This document shows, in pieces, positions 6,631-13,823 of a stretch of 31,386 nt of DNA (position 1 is the first letter of the stretch; each line of letters starts with the position of its first letter). This DNA is from DASSUW01 sp036520135. Lineage in GTDB: Bacteria > Actinomycetota > Thermoleophilia > Solirubrobacterales > Solirubrobacteraceae. The DNA lies in the NCBI GenBank assembly GCA_036520135.1, contig DATDKF010000227.1, positions 1-31,386 on the forward strand, read 5' to 3'. The translations under genes were made by a program, and so were the position numbers. The notes below the pieces were generated by a model. It searched no databases, was not told the origin of the DNA, and worked only from the letters and a program-made list of their open reading frames with translations.

Positions 6631-7954
6631 ACGGCGGCAGGACGAAGCCGAACGGCATCAAGGACGGGGGCCGGATGCCCCCGGCGTGCAACTCGAAACG
6701 CTGGTCGACGTGACGATGCCCCAGATGGGCGTGTCCGTCGCCGAGGGCACGGTCGTCGAGTGGAGGAAGCAGGTCGGCGACTGGGTGGAAGCGGACGAGA
6801 TCATCGCCGCGATCTCGACCGACAAGATCGACACCGACGTCGAAGCGCCGGCCACCGGCCGCGTGCAGGAGATCATCGTCGAGGTCGGCACGACCGTCGA
6901 CGTCGGCACCGTGATGGCGCGGATCGCCACCGACGCGAAGCCCGGTGAGGCGCACCAGATAGAGAACGACAAGGCCGAGCCGGAGCCGGAGCGCGAGCGC
7001 GAGCGCGAGGAGCGTTCCGGCCCGCGCCGCTACTCGCCGGTCGTGATGCGCATCGCCTCCGAACACGGCATCGACCTCGACCAGGTCGAGGGGACCGGTC
7101 GCGGCGGCCGCGTGCGCAAGCAGGACGTGCTGGCGTACCTCGAGGGCAACGGCGGCGCGCCCGCCGAGCCGCCGATGCACATCGAGAGCCCGTACCGGCC
7201 CGACGAGCCGGCGCCGCCGAAGACGCGCAAGCCGCGCTTCGAGCCGCCCGCTGCCGCCCCGGCGCCGGAGCCCGCCGCGCCGGCCGCCGGGAGCGCGCCG
7301 CTCTCGCGCATGCGGCAGTCGATCGGCGCGCGGATGCTGCAGTCGCTGCAGACGGCGGCGACGTGCACGACCATCGTCGAGGCCGACCTGATCCGGATCG
7401 AGGCCGCCCGGGCGAAGACCGGCTTCACGTACCTTCCGTACATCGCGCGGGCGACGATCGACACGCTGCGCGAGTTCCCGGCGCTCAACGCCACGCTCGA
7501 GGACGACACGCTCACCACGTACGACGGCGTGCACCTCGGCATCGCGGTCTCGCTCGGCGAGGGCGGGCTGATCGTGCCGGTGATCCGCGACGCGCAGGAG
7601 TTGTCCGTCGAGGGCCTCGCGAGCCGGATCAAGGACCTGGCCAAGCGCGCCCGCGTGAACCAGCTCACGCCCGACGAGGTCCGCGGCGGCTCGTTCACGA
7701 TCACGAACCCGGGCGGCTACGGGTCGATCATCGCCACGCCGGTGATCAACCAGCCGCAGGTCGCGATCCTCGACACCGAGGCCGTCGTCAAGCGGCCGGT
7801 GGTGATCACCGACGAGCTCGGCAACGACTCGATCGCGATCCGCCCGATGACGTATCTGTGCATGTCGTGGGACCACCGGGCGCTCGACGGGGCGGTCGCC
7901 GCGCAGTTCTTGAACGCGCTGCGCAAGAAGCTCGAGTCCTGGCCGACTACCTGA
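6611..7954 (+). CDS. pdhC: Dihydrolipoamide acyltransferase (E2), second copy, in the E1 operon
   Basis: E2 acyltransferase of 447 residues. A roughly 33-residue polar N-terminal extension precedes the lipoyl domain (about 34-107, lipoylated K72 in STDKIDTDV). A charged linker, the subunit-binding domain (about 140-178) and the catalytic domain with DHRALDGA (His422, Asp426) follow. The GTG at 6611 has GGGAGG just upstream, inside the E1 beta gene; GTG 6686 or ATG 6716 would remove the extension. The lipoyl motif and catalytic motif differ clearly from those of the E2 at 1631, so these are not a recent duplication. STDKIDTDV resembles succinyltransferase or branched-chain type E2s. Substrate is not decided by sequence. 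Confidence 0.88.
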   Translation: MSSSNIERRQDEAERHQGRGPDAPGVQLETLVDVTMPQMGVSVAEGTVVEWRKQVGDWVEADEIIAAISTDKIDTDVEAPATGRVQEIIVEVGTTVDVGTVMARIATDAKPGEAHQIENDKAEPEPEREREREERSGPRRYSPVVMRIASEHGIDLDQVEGTGRGGRVRKQDVLAYLEGNGGAPAEPPMHIESPYRPDEPAPPKTRKPRFEPPAAAPAPEPAAPAAGSAPLSRMRQSIGARMLQSLQTAATCTTIVEADLIRIEAARAKTGFTYLPYIARATIDTLREFPALNATLEDDTLTTYDGVHLGIAVSLGEGGLIVPVIRDAQELSVEGLASRIKDLAKRARVNQLTPDEVRGGSFTITNPGGYGSIIATPVINQPQVAILDTEAVVKRPVVITDELGNDSIAIRPMTYLCMSWDHRALDGAVAAQFLNALRKKLESWPTT

Positions 7955-7970
7955 GCGAGGTCTGACGGAC

Positions 7971-7996
7971 CCCCGCCCTGGGACGCCGGGGCGGGG
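7971..7996 (+). terminator. GC-rich hairpin after the dehydrogenase operon
   Basis: CCCCGCCC (7971-7978) pairs with GGGCGGGG (7989-7996) around a 10-nt loop, 17 bp after the E2 stop. No T-run follows, as is usual in GC-rich actinobacteria. It separates the E1/E2 operon from lipB. Confidence 0.45.
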
Positions 7997-8005
7997 CGGA
8001 CCCCT

Positions 8006-8011
8006 TACCAT
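8006..8011 (+). promoter_or_regulatory. -10 hexamer for lipB (leaderless)
   Basis: TACCAT ends 7 nt before the GTG of lipB at 8019. No ribosome binding site is present, and the hexamer follows a terminator-like hairpin. A good -35 is not visible. Confidence 0.45.
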
Positions 8012-8018
8012 CCGAGTC

Positions 8019-8678
8019 GTGCCAGAGCTCTGGACCTGCCACCTCGGCCGGGTCGAGTACCGGGAGGCCGTCGCCCTCCAGGAGCGCCTGCGTGAGCGCG
8101 TCCAGGCCGGCGAGCTGCCCGACCTGCTGCTGCTCCTCGAGCACCCGCCCGTCTACACGACGGGCCGCCGCTCGGAGCCCGGCGAGCTGCCGCTGGACCG
8201 CGAGATCGACGTCGTCGAGACCGACCGCGGCGGCAAGCTGACCTACCACGGGCCCGGCCAGCTGGTCGGCTATCCGATCATGCACGTGCCGAACGTGCGG
8301 GCGTTCGTGGAGACGATGGAGTCGGCGCTCGTGACCGCGCTGCGCGAGGCCGGCGTCGCCGCCCACGTGCGCGCGGGGCGCGAGTACACCGGCGTGTGGG
8401 TCGAGGACCGCAAGATCGCGTCGATCGGCATCCACGTCGCGCGCCGCGTGAGCATGCACGGCTTCGCGGTCAACGTCGACAACGACCTCGCGCCGTTCAG
8501 CCGCGTGATCGCCTGCGGGCTGCCGGACGTGCGGATGACGTCGCTCGCCGAAGAGGGCGTGGCCGAGGGCGTCGCCTGCTTCCGCAAGCGCACGGCGTAC
8601 GCGTTCGCCCGCGAGTTCGGCCTCCGCCAGCGCATCGTGACTCCACACCGTTTGGAGCCGGTGTGCGTTTCGGTCTGA
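8019..8678 (+). CDS. lipB: Lipoyl(octanoyl) transferase LipB
   Basis: Transfers octanoyl from acyl carrier protein to lipoyl domains, the first step of lipoate synthesis. 219 residues, normal length. The family signature RGGKLTYHGPGQ lies at about 70-81. Catalytic Lys132 is in DRKIASIGI and catalytic Cys166 in SRVIACGLPD, both intact. The GTG start at 8019 follows a TACCAT hexamer by 7 nt. This is the first gene of a run of eight overlapping or abutting genes ending at 13783, with lipA fourth. The lipoyl-bearing E2s upstream are the likely acceptors. Its 3' end overlaps the next gene by 16 bp. Confidence 0.95.
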   Translation: MPELWTCHLGRVEYREAVALQERLRERVQAGELPDLLLLLEHPPVYTTGRRSEPGELPLDREIDVVETDRGGKLTYHGPGQLVGYPIMHVPNVRAFVETMESALVTALREAGVAAHVRAGREYTGVWVEDRKIASIGIHVARRVSMHGFAVNVDNDLAPFSRVIACGLPDVRMTSLAEEGVAEGVACFRKRTAYAFAREFGLRQRIVTPHRLEPVCVSV

Positions 8679-9493
8679 CGATCTTCCCGACGGACTACGC
8701 GATCGGGCCCGCCGAGCTGGCGCGCGCCGCCGAGGACGCCGGCTTCGAGGCGCTGCTGTTCGCCGAGCACACGCACATCCCCGCCAGCCGCGACACGCCC
8801 CGGCCGGGCGGCGGCGAGCTCCCGCGGCGCTACTGGCACACGCTCGACCCGTTCGTGGCGCTGACCGCGGCCGCGATGGCCACCGAGCGCCTGCGGGTCG
8901 GCACCGGCATCTGCCTCGTCGTCGAGCGCGACCCGATCACCACCGCCAAGGAGGTCGCGTCAGTCGACCTGCTCTCGGGCGGCCGCTTCGAGTTCGGCGT
9001 CGGCGCCGGCTGGAACCGCGAGGAGATGCGCAACCACGGCACCGACCCGGACCGGCGCTTCTCGCTGATGCGCGAGCGGATCGAGGCGATGAAGGCGATC
9101 TGGACGCAGGACGAGGCCGAGTACCACGGCGAGCACGTCGACTTCGACCCGATCTGGTCGTGGCCGAAACCCGTCCAGCAGCCGCACCCGCCGATCCTCG
9201 TCGGCGGGACCGGGCCGAAGGCGCTCGACCGCGTGCTGCGCTACGGCGACGAGTGGATGCCGAACCGCGTCGCCGACCCGGCCGACCTCGCGCCGCGGAT
9301 CGCCGAGCTGCGCGAGCGCGCCGGGCGCCACGTGCCGGTCACGTACTTCGGCGCCGACGCGAGCGACGAGTTCGTCGCCGCGCTCGCCGCGGCCGGCGTC
9401 GACCGCACCCTGCTCCAGCTGCCCGACTCCGGCGCCGACGAGGTGCTGCCGCTGGTGGAGCGGTATGCCGAGCTCGCCGCCCGCCACGGCTGA
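8663..9493 (+). CDS. LLM-class (luciferase-like) F420-dependent oxidoreductase
   Basis: 276 residues, bacterial-luciferase-like TIM barrel of the kind that uses coenzyme F420 in actinobacteria (resembling the Rv2161c-type subfamily). It starts MRFGLTIFPTDY and has AEDAGFEALLFAEHTH, the conserved TERLRVGTGI strand, KEVASVDLLSGGRFEFGVGAGWN and PPILVGGTG, all hallmarks of the family. The GTG at 8663 has GGAG five bases upstream and overlaps the lipB end by 16 bp, while its own 3' end overlaps the next gene by 29 bp. The substrate is unknown. F420 use is inferred from family and from the F420-type neighbour; FMN cannot be excluded. Its position between lipB and lipA is unusual. Confidence 0.85.
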   Translation: MRFGLTIFPTDYAIGPAELARAAEDAGFEALLFAEHTHIPASRDTPRPGGGELPRRYWHTLDPFVALTAAAMATERLRVGTGICLVVERDPITTAKEVASVDLLSGGRFEFGVGAGWNREEMRNHGTDPDRRFSLMRERIEAMKAIWTQDEAEYHGEHVDFDPIWSWPKPVQQPHPPILVGGTGPKALDRVLRYGDEWMPNRVADPADLAPRIAELRERAGRHVPVTYFGADASDEFVAALAAAGVDRTLLQLPDSGADEVLPLVERYAELAARHG

Positions 9494-9878
9494 GCAGCGC
9501 CTGGCCACGGCCCGCGTGGGCCGGCTGGCGACCGTGACCGCCGACGGGCGCCCGCACGTCGTGCCCGTCTGCTTCGCGCTCGACGCGGGCCGGATCTACA
9601 CGGCGGTCGACGCCAAGCCGAAGACCACGCAGGCGCTGCGGCGGCTGGAGAACGTCCGCGCCAGCGGCCGCGCGAGCCTGCTGGTCGACCACTACGAGGA
9701 GGACTGGTCGCGCCTGTGGTGGGTGCGCGTGGACGGCGCGGCCGAGGTGCTCGAGCCCGGCGCGGGGCTCGAAGCGCTGGCCGCCAAATACGAGCAGTAC
9801 CGCGCGGTTCCGCCGGTCGGCCCCGTGATCGCCATCAGCCCGGACCGCTGGCGATCCTGGATACCCTTCGAGACGTGA
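9465..9878 (+). CDS. PPOX-class F420-dependent oxidoreductase (split-barrel flavin/deazaflavin fold)
   Basis: 137 residues, pyridoxamine-5'-phosphate-oxidase-like split barrel. RVGRLATVTADGRPHVVPVC is the usual first beta hairpin, AVDAKPKTTQALRRLENV carries the Lys-rich cofactor phosphate-binding segment typical of F420-binding members (Rv0121-like), and SLLVDHYEEDWSRLWWVRV is strongly typical of that subgroup. The ATG at 9465 lies 29 bp inside the preceding LLM gene, and the TGA overlaps the GTG of lipA. Members reduce varied substrates with reduced F420, or bind heme or biliverdin; no substrate can be read here. Confidence 0.85.
   Translation: MPSSPPATAEQRLATARVGRLATVTADGRPHVVPVCFALDAGRIYTAVDAKPKTTQALRRLENVRASGRASLLVDHYEEDWSRLWWVRVDGAAEVLEPGAGLEALAAKYEQYRAVPPVGPVIAISPDRWRSWIPFET
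9862..9867 (+). promoter_or_regulatory. -10 hexamer inside the PPOX gene, possible leaderless start of lipA
   Basis: TACCCT ends 7 nt before the GTG of lipA at 9875, the same geometry as for lipB and the first E2. It would give lipA an internal promoter in addition to read-through from lipB. Confidence 0.35.
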
Positions 9879-10837
9879 GCACGCGCTCTCGAGCCAACCC
9901 TGGCGGAATGGACGTCCTGAAGGTCCTCGGGCCCGAGACGCTGCCGTTCCGGAGCCGCAAGCCGCGCTGGTTCAAGGTCCCCCCGCCCGGCGGCGAGAAC
10001 TACCGCGCGCTCGACCGGATGATCAAGGACGAGGGCCTGCACACGGTCTGCCAGGAGGCCGCGTGCCCGAACGTCGGCGACTGCTGGGAGCGCGGCACCG
10101 CCACGTTCATGATCCTCGGCGACACCTGCACGCGGCGCTGCGGGTTCTGCAACGTGAAGACCGGCAAGCCGACGTTCAGCGATCCGCTCGAGCCGCTGCG
10201 CGTCGCGCGATCGGTGGCGCGGATGGGCCTGCGCCACGCGGTGGTCACGAGCGTCGACCGCGACGATCTGCCCGACTACGGCGCCCAGGCCTGGGTCGGC
10301 GTCGTCCGCTCGATCCGCATGCAGGCGCCGTGGTGCAAGATCGAGTGCCTCACGCCCGACTTCCGCGGCGAGGAGATGCCGTTGGCGAAGGTGATCGCCG
10401 AGCGGCCCGACGTGTTCAACCACAACGTCGAGGTCGTGCCGCGGCTGTACCCGGTCGCCCGCCGCGGCTCGCGCTGGGAGCGCTCGCTGCGCGTACTGCG
10501 CAACGCCAAGGAGATGGGCGGGGACGAGGTGACAACCAAGTCCGGCCTGATGGTCGGGCTCGGGGAGACGCACGAGGAGATGGTCGAGGCCTTCGGCGAC
10601 CTGCGCGCGCAGGGCGTGCAGGTCCTCACCGTCGGCCAGTACCTGCGGCCGACCGAGCGCCACCTGCCGGTGGTCCGCTACTGGGAGCCCGAGGAGTTCA
10701 CCGCGCTCGAGGCCGCCGCGCTGGCGCTCGGCTTCGAGCACGTGGCCGCCGGCCCGCTCGTGCGGTCCTCCTACCACGCCGACGAGCACGTGCCGCAGTC
10801 GCGGCCCGGCGTCGGCCCGCTGGCGGCCGCCGGCTGA
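9875..10837 (+). CDS. lipA: Lipoyl synthase LipA
   Basis: Radical SAM enzyme that inserts two sulfurs into octanoyl-E2 to make lipoyl-E2. About 320 residues. The auxiliary cluster cysteines are C59, C64 and C70 (C-X4-C-X5-C in CQEAACPNVGDC), the radical SAM cluster is C85, C89, C92 (CTRRCGFC), and the C-terminal Arg-Ser-Ser-Tyr motif that supplies the serine ligand is present. All are intact. I chose GTG 9875, whose GTGA overlaps the PPOX stop; ATG 9908, eleven codons in, is the alternative. The rhomboid gene follows with no gap. With LipB it completes de novo lipoylation for the E2 proteins nearby. Confidence 0.96.
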   Translation: MSTRSRANPGGMDVLKVLGPETLPFRSRKPRWFKVPPPGGENYRALDRMIKDEGLHTVCQEAACPNVGDCWERGTATFMILGDTCTRRCGFCNVKTGKPTFSDPLEPLRVARSVARMGLRHAVVTSVDRDDLPDYGAQAWVGVVRSIRMQAPWCKIECLTPDFRGEEMPLAKVIAERPDVFNHNVEVVPRLYPVARRGSRWERSLRVLRNAKEMGGDEVTTKSGLMVGLGETHEEMVEAFGDLRAQGVQVLTVGQYLRPTERHLPVVRYWEPEEFTALEAAALALGFEHVAAGPLVRSSYHADEHVPQSRPGVGPLAAAG

Positions 10838-11620
10838 GTGTTCCCGCTCCGCGACAACATCCCCACCGACCGCTTCCCGGTCGTCACGGTCGTGCTGATC
10901 GTGCTGAACGTGATCGCCTACTTCTTCTGGCAGAAGGGCGGGCTCACGCTCGGCGACCCGAGCTCGCAGCACTACCTCGACAACCTGATCGACTACGGCA
11001 CGATCCCGTACGAGGTCACGCACCCCGGCGACCACTGCGAGGCCGTGCAGGGCGCGATCGTGTGCGAGGGCCAGCCCGGCGTGACCGGCACGGCGGGCCC
11101 GCAGCCGGCGACGTGGATCACGCTCTTCACGTCGATGTTCATGCACGGCGGGCTGCTGCACCTCGGCGGCAACATGCTGTTCCTGTGGATCTTCGGCAAC
11201 AACGTCGAGGACTCGATGGGGCCGGTGAAGTTCGTGCTCTTCTACGTGCTCGGCGGCCTCGCGGCCGACGCCGGGCAGATCCTGTTCTCGGTCAACTCGA
11301 CGGTGCCGAGCATCGGCGCGTCCGGGGCCGTGGCCGGCGTCCTGGGCGGCTACCTGCTGCTGTTCCCGCGCGCTCGCGTCGTGACGCTGGTCTTCATCAT
11401 CTTCTTCGTCACGATCATCGAGCTGCCGGCGATCTTCTTCCTCGGCATCTGGATCCTCCAGCAGGGCCTGTTCGCCTACTTCGACCTGCTGCAGCCGTCG
11501 GGCACGGGCGGCGGCGTGGCGTACTTCGCCCACATCGGCGGCTTCGTCTTCGGGCTGCTGTTCATCCGCGTGTTCGCGAGCGAGCGGCGCCGCCGAAGGC
11601 AGCTGGAGCGGATGGCGTGA
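10838..11620 (+). CDS. Rhomboid-family intramembrane serine protease
   Basis: 260-residue polytopic membrane protein. The rhomboid core is clear: HGGLLHLGGNMLFLW (oxyanion Asn112), GASGAV with catalytic Ser162, and the last helix HIGGFVFG with catalytic His232. An extracytoplasmic loop between helix 1 and the core (residues 35-90) contains two cysteines. The tail is short and basic (SERRRRRQLERMA). The GTG directly follows the lipA stop (TGAGTG), and its stop overlaps the next GTG (GTGA). Bacterial rhomboids cleave single-pass membrane proteins; no substrate is evident, though the neighbouring small membrane protein is a candidate partner. Confidence 0.93.
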   Translation: MFPLRDNIPTDRFPVVTVVLIVLNVIAYFFWQKGGLTLGDPSSQHYLDNLIDYGTIPYEVTHPGDHCEAVQGAIVCEGQPGVTGTAGPQPATWITLFTSMFMHGGLLHLGGNMLFLWIFGNNVEDSMGPVKFVLFYVLGGLAADAGQILFSVNSTVPSIGASGAVAGVLGGYLLLFPRARVVTLVFIIFFVTIIELPAIFFLGIWILQQGLFAYFDLLQPSGTGGGVAYFAHIGGFVFGLLFIRVFASERRRRRQLERMA

Positions 11621-11796
11621 GGTCGGCGGTGACGATCGTCGCGCTCGTGTTCGTCTGCGGATTCGGCTTCATGACGCTCTACGTGCTGCTGGACAACGGC
11701 CCTGACCTGCTGACCGGGCTTTCCCTTATCGTCCTGGCGCTGATGGCCTTCGGGATCCTCGGCGCGCTCACGGAGCCGCCCGACAAACGCCGCTGA
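11617..11796 (+). CDS. Small two-helix membrane protein, unknown function
   Basis: 59 residues from GTG 11617. Two hydrophobic segments (TIVALVFVCGFGFMTLYVLL and LLTGLSLIVLALMAFGILGAL) are separated by a short Asp/Asn loop, and a basic tail ends PPDKRR. It overlaps the rhomboid stop by 4 bp and the carboxypeptidase start by 1 bp, so it is probably translated with them. I do not recognise a family. Similar small proteins are easily missed; the tight coupling is the main support for it being real. Confidence 0.65.
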   Translation: MRSAVTIVALVFVCGFGFMTLYVLLDNGPDLLTGLSLIVLALMAFGILGALTEPPDKRR

Positions 11797-12800
11797 TGCC
11801 GTACACGCTCCTGCAGGGAGGCCGCCGGAGAAGGCGCCGCCGCAGGGGCGCCGCGGTCGCGGCGATCCTGCTGCTGGCGATCGCGGCGACGCTGCTCCTC
11901 GCCGCCCGGGCGGGCGACCCGCGGCAGACAGCCCAGCGCAAACCCGAGGCCGCCCCGCCGGCCGCGCTGCTCGACACCGGGACCGCGCCGCTGGCCGGCG
12001 GCGGCACCGCGCCGTCGCCGCTCGCGGTGCGGCTCGAGGACCCGCGCGACGTCGTGCACGTGAACTTCAAGCGCCCGCCGCGCTCCGGACTGCTGTTCGA
12101 CGTCGACACCGGCCGCGTGCTGTGGCGCGCGCACCCCGAGCGCGTGCTGCCGATCGCCTCGCTGACGAAGATGATGACCGCGCTCGTCGTGGTCGACCGT
12201 GTCGGCCCGCACGCGAAGGTCACGATCACCAAGGAGGCGCTCGCCTACACGGGCTCCGGCGTCGGGCTGCTCCCGCGCGGCAAGCGGATCGCGGTGCGGA
12301 CGATGCTCTACGGGCTGCTGCTGCCGTCCGGCAACGACGCCGCGATCGCGCTGTCGCTGCGCGCGGCCGGCTCGCAGGAGCGCTTCATCACCCTGATGAA
12401 CCGGCGGGCGGACAAGATGGGGCTCGTGTGCTCGCGCTTCTCGACGGTGAGCGGGATCACGGACCGCGGCAACCACTCGTGCGCGCCCGACCTCGCGGCG
12501 ATGGCGCGCGCGGTGCTGCGCGAGCCGCGGCTGGCCAAGATCGTCGGCAGCCGGTCGGCCGCGCTGCGCTTCCCGATCAAGGGCCACAAGCTCTACCTCT
12601 ACAACAACAACCCGCTGCTGCGGTCGGGCTACAAGGGCGCGACCGGCGTCAAGACCGGCTACACCGACGACGCCGGGCGCTGCCTGGTCGCGACGGCGCG
12701 GCGCGGGCCGATCCGGCTCGGCGTCGTGCTCCTGGACTCCCCGGATCCCGGTCGCCAGGCGCAGCGCCTGCTCGACCGCGGGTTCGCGAAGTCGACCTGA
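11796..12800 (+). CDS. D-alanyl-D-alanine carboxypeptidase (penicillin-binding protein, S11 family)
   Basis: 334 residues. The Arg-rich N-terminus (RRRRRRRRG) is followed by one transmembrane segment (about 19-37), a Pro/Ala linker and the extracytoplasmic S11 catalytic domain. Active-site motifs are intact: SLTK (Ser122, Lys125), SGN (178-180) and KTG (286-288) in GVKTGYTDDAG. It removes the terminal D-Ala of muropeptides and trims crosslinking. The usual C-terminal extra domain of DacA is missing, giving a short form that ends soon after the core. The ATG overlaps the small membrane protein stop (TGATG). Confidence 0.92.
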   Translation: MPYTLLQGGRRRRRRRRGAAVAAILLLAIAATLLLAARAGDPRQTAQRKPEAAPPAALLDTGTAPLAGGGTAPSPLAVRLEDPRDVVHVNFKRPPRSGLLFDVDTGRVLWRAHPERVLPIASLTKMMTALVVVDRVGPHAKVTITKEALAYTGSGVGLLPRGKRIAVRTMLYGLLLPSGNDAAIALSLRAAGSQERFITLMNRRADKMGLVCSRFSTVSGITDRGNHSCAPDLAAMARAVLREPRLAKIVGSRSAALRFPIKGHKLYLYNNNPLLRSGYKGATGVKTGYTDDAGRCLVATARRGPIRLGVVLLDSPDPGRQAQRLLDRGFAKST

Positions 12801-13783
12801 TGCCGCCGTTCCCGCAGCCCGAGTGGGACGCGCTCTACCCGGTCGGCGCCGGGCGGGAGATCGCGGCGCTGCGCGCCCACCGCCGCACGCGCCGGCTGCC
12901 GCGGCGATCGGCCGACCGCCTGCTGCTCGCGACCTGGAACATCGCCAACCTCGGCCTCCAGGAGCGCGGCGCCCCCGACTACGAGGTGCTGGCCGAGATC
13001 GTCAGCTGGTTCGACGTCGTGGCCGTGCAGGAGACCAACGACAACCTCGCCGGCATCCGCGCGGTGATGGAGCACCTGCCGGCGACGCGCCGCATGCTGG
13101 TCTCGGACGCCTCCGGCAACCGCGAGCGCGGCGCGTTCATCTACGACACCCGCAAGGTCACGCTGCTCGACAAGGTCGGCCGGCTCTCGATCCCGCCGAG
13201 CGACCTGCGCAAGATCAAGGTGCCGGGCACGACCGAGCCGTTCCGCGGGTTCGACCGCGGGCCGTTCATGGCCGCGTTCGCGACACGGGGCGACTTCCGC
13301 TTCCTGCTCGTCAACGTGCACCTGTACTTCGGCGGCAAGACCGCGCGGCACGTGCTGCGGCGGGCGGAGGAGACCTACGCGCTCGCGTGGTGGGCGGACC
13401 GGCGCCATCGCAGCCAGTTCGCCTACGTGCCGGACATCATCCCGCTGGGCGACTTCAATCTGCCGCAGATGGACGAGTCGGACCGCATCTTCAGGGCGCT
13501 CACGAAGCGCGGGCTGCGGCTGCCGCCGCGCGGGGAGGAGGCGATCAGCCAGGTCGGCGGGACGAGCCTCGACGGCCTCAGCCACTACGACCAGATCGCG
13601 CTGTTCCCCGGCGAGACGACCGAGCTCCGGCAGCTCGCGATCTTCGACTTCGACCGCGTCGTGTTCAAGAACGTCTACGACGACCGCGGGCTCAAGGACT
13701 TCCTCGCCTACACGCGCTTCCACCTCTCCGATCACCGCCCGCTGTGGGCGGAGTTCACGGTACGGGGACAGTCCCCCTCGTAG
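12800..13783 (+). CDS. Endonuclease/exonuclease/phosphatase-family hydrolase
   Basis: 327 residues of the EEP (DNase I-like) fold. Visible motifs are ATWNIANLG (first strand, Asn ligand), VVAVQETND (metal-binding Glu), NVHLYFGG, PLGDFNLPQ (Asp/Asn of the active site) and LSDHRPLWAEF (Asp-His pair), so all catalytic residues are present. The substrate could be nucleic acid, a phospholipid or a nucleotide; the sequence does not say. No signal peptide is visible. The ATG overlaps the carboxypeptidase stop (TGATG). The last residues (RGQSPS) and the stop are encoded by a REPIN-like palindrome (13762-13823), so the native C-terminus was probably altered by insertion. Confidence 0.85.
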   Translation: MPPFPQPEWDALYPVGAGREIAALRAHRRTRRLPRRSADRLLLATWNIANLGLQERGAPDYEVLAEIVSWFDVVAVQETNDNLAGIRAVMEHLPATRRMLVSDASGNRERGAFIYDTRKVTLLDKVGRLSIPPSDLRKIKVPGTTEPFRGFDRGPFMAAFATRGDFRFLLVNVHLYFGGKTARHVLRRAEETYALAWWADRRHRSQFAYVPDIIPLGDFNLPQMDESDRIFRALTKRGLRLPPRGEEAISQVGGTSLDGLSHYDQIALFPGETTELRQLAIFDFDRVVFKNVYDDRGLKDFLAYTRFHLSDHRPLWAEFTVRGQSPS

Positions 13784-13823
13784 CCGCATCGCGGACGGTC
13801 ATGGCGGGGGGGACAGTCCCCGT
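13762..13823. repeat. REPIN-like inverted doublet of a 16-bp palindrome
   Basis: ACGGGGACAGTCCCCC at 13762-13777 and its inverted copy GGGGGACAGTCCCCGT at 13808-13823 flank a 30-bp centre. The centre contains a small hairpin (CCGC-ATC-GCGG, 13784-13794). Each half contains a perfect palindrome (GGGGAC-A-GTCCCC). The element fills the gap between two convergent genes and includes both stop codons (13781-13783 and 13799-13801). This is the architecture of REP/REPIN elements mobilised by RAYT transposases; none is in this window. It may also serve as a two-way terminator. Confidence 0.7.
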
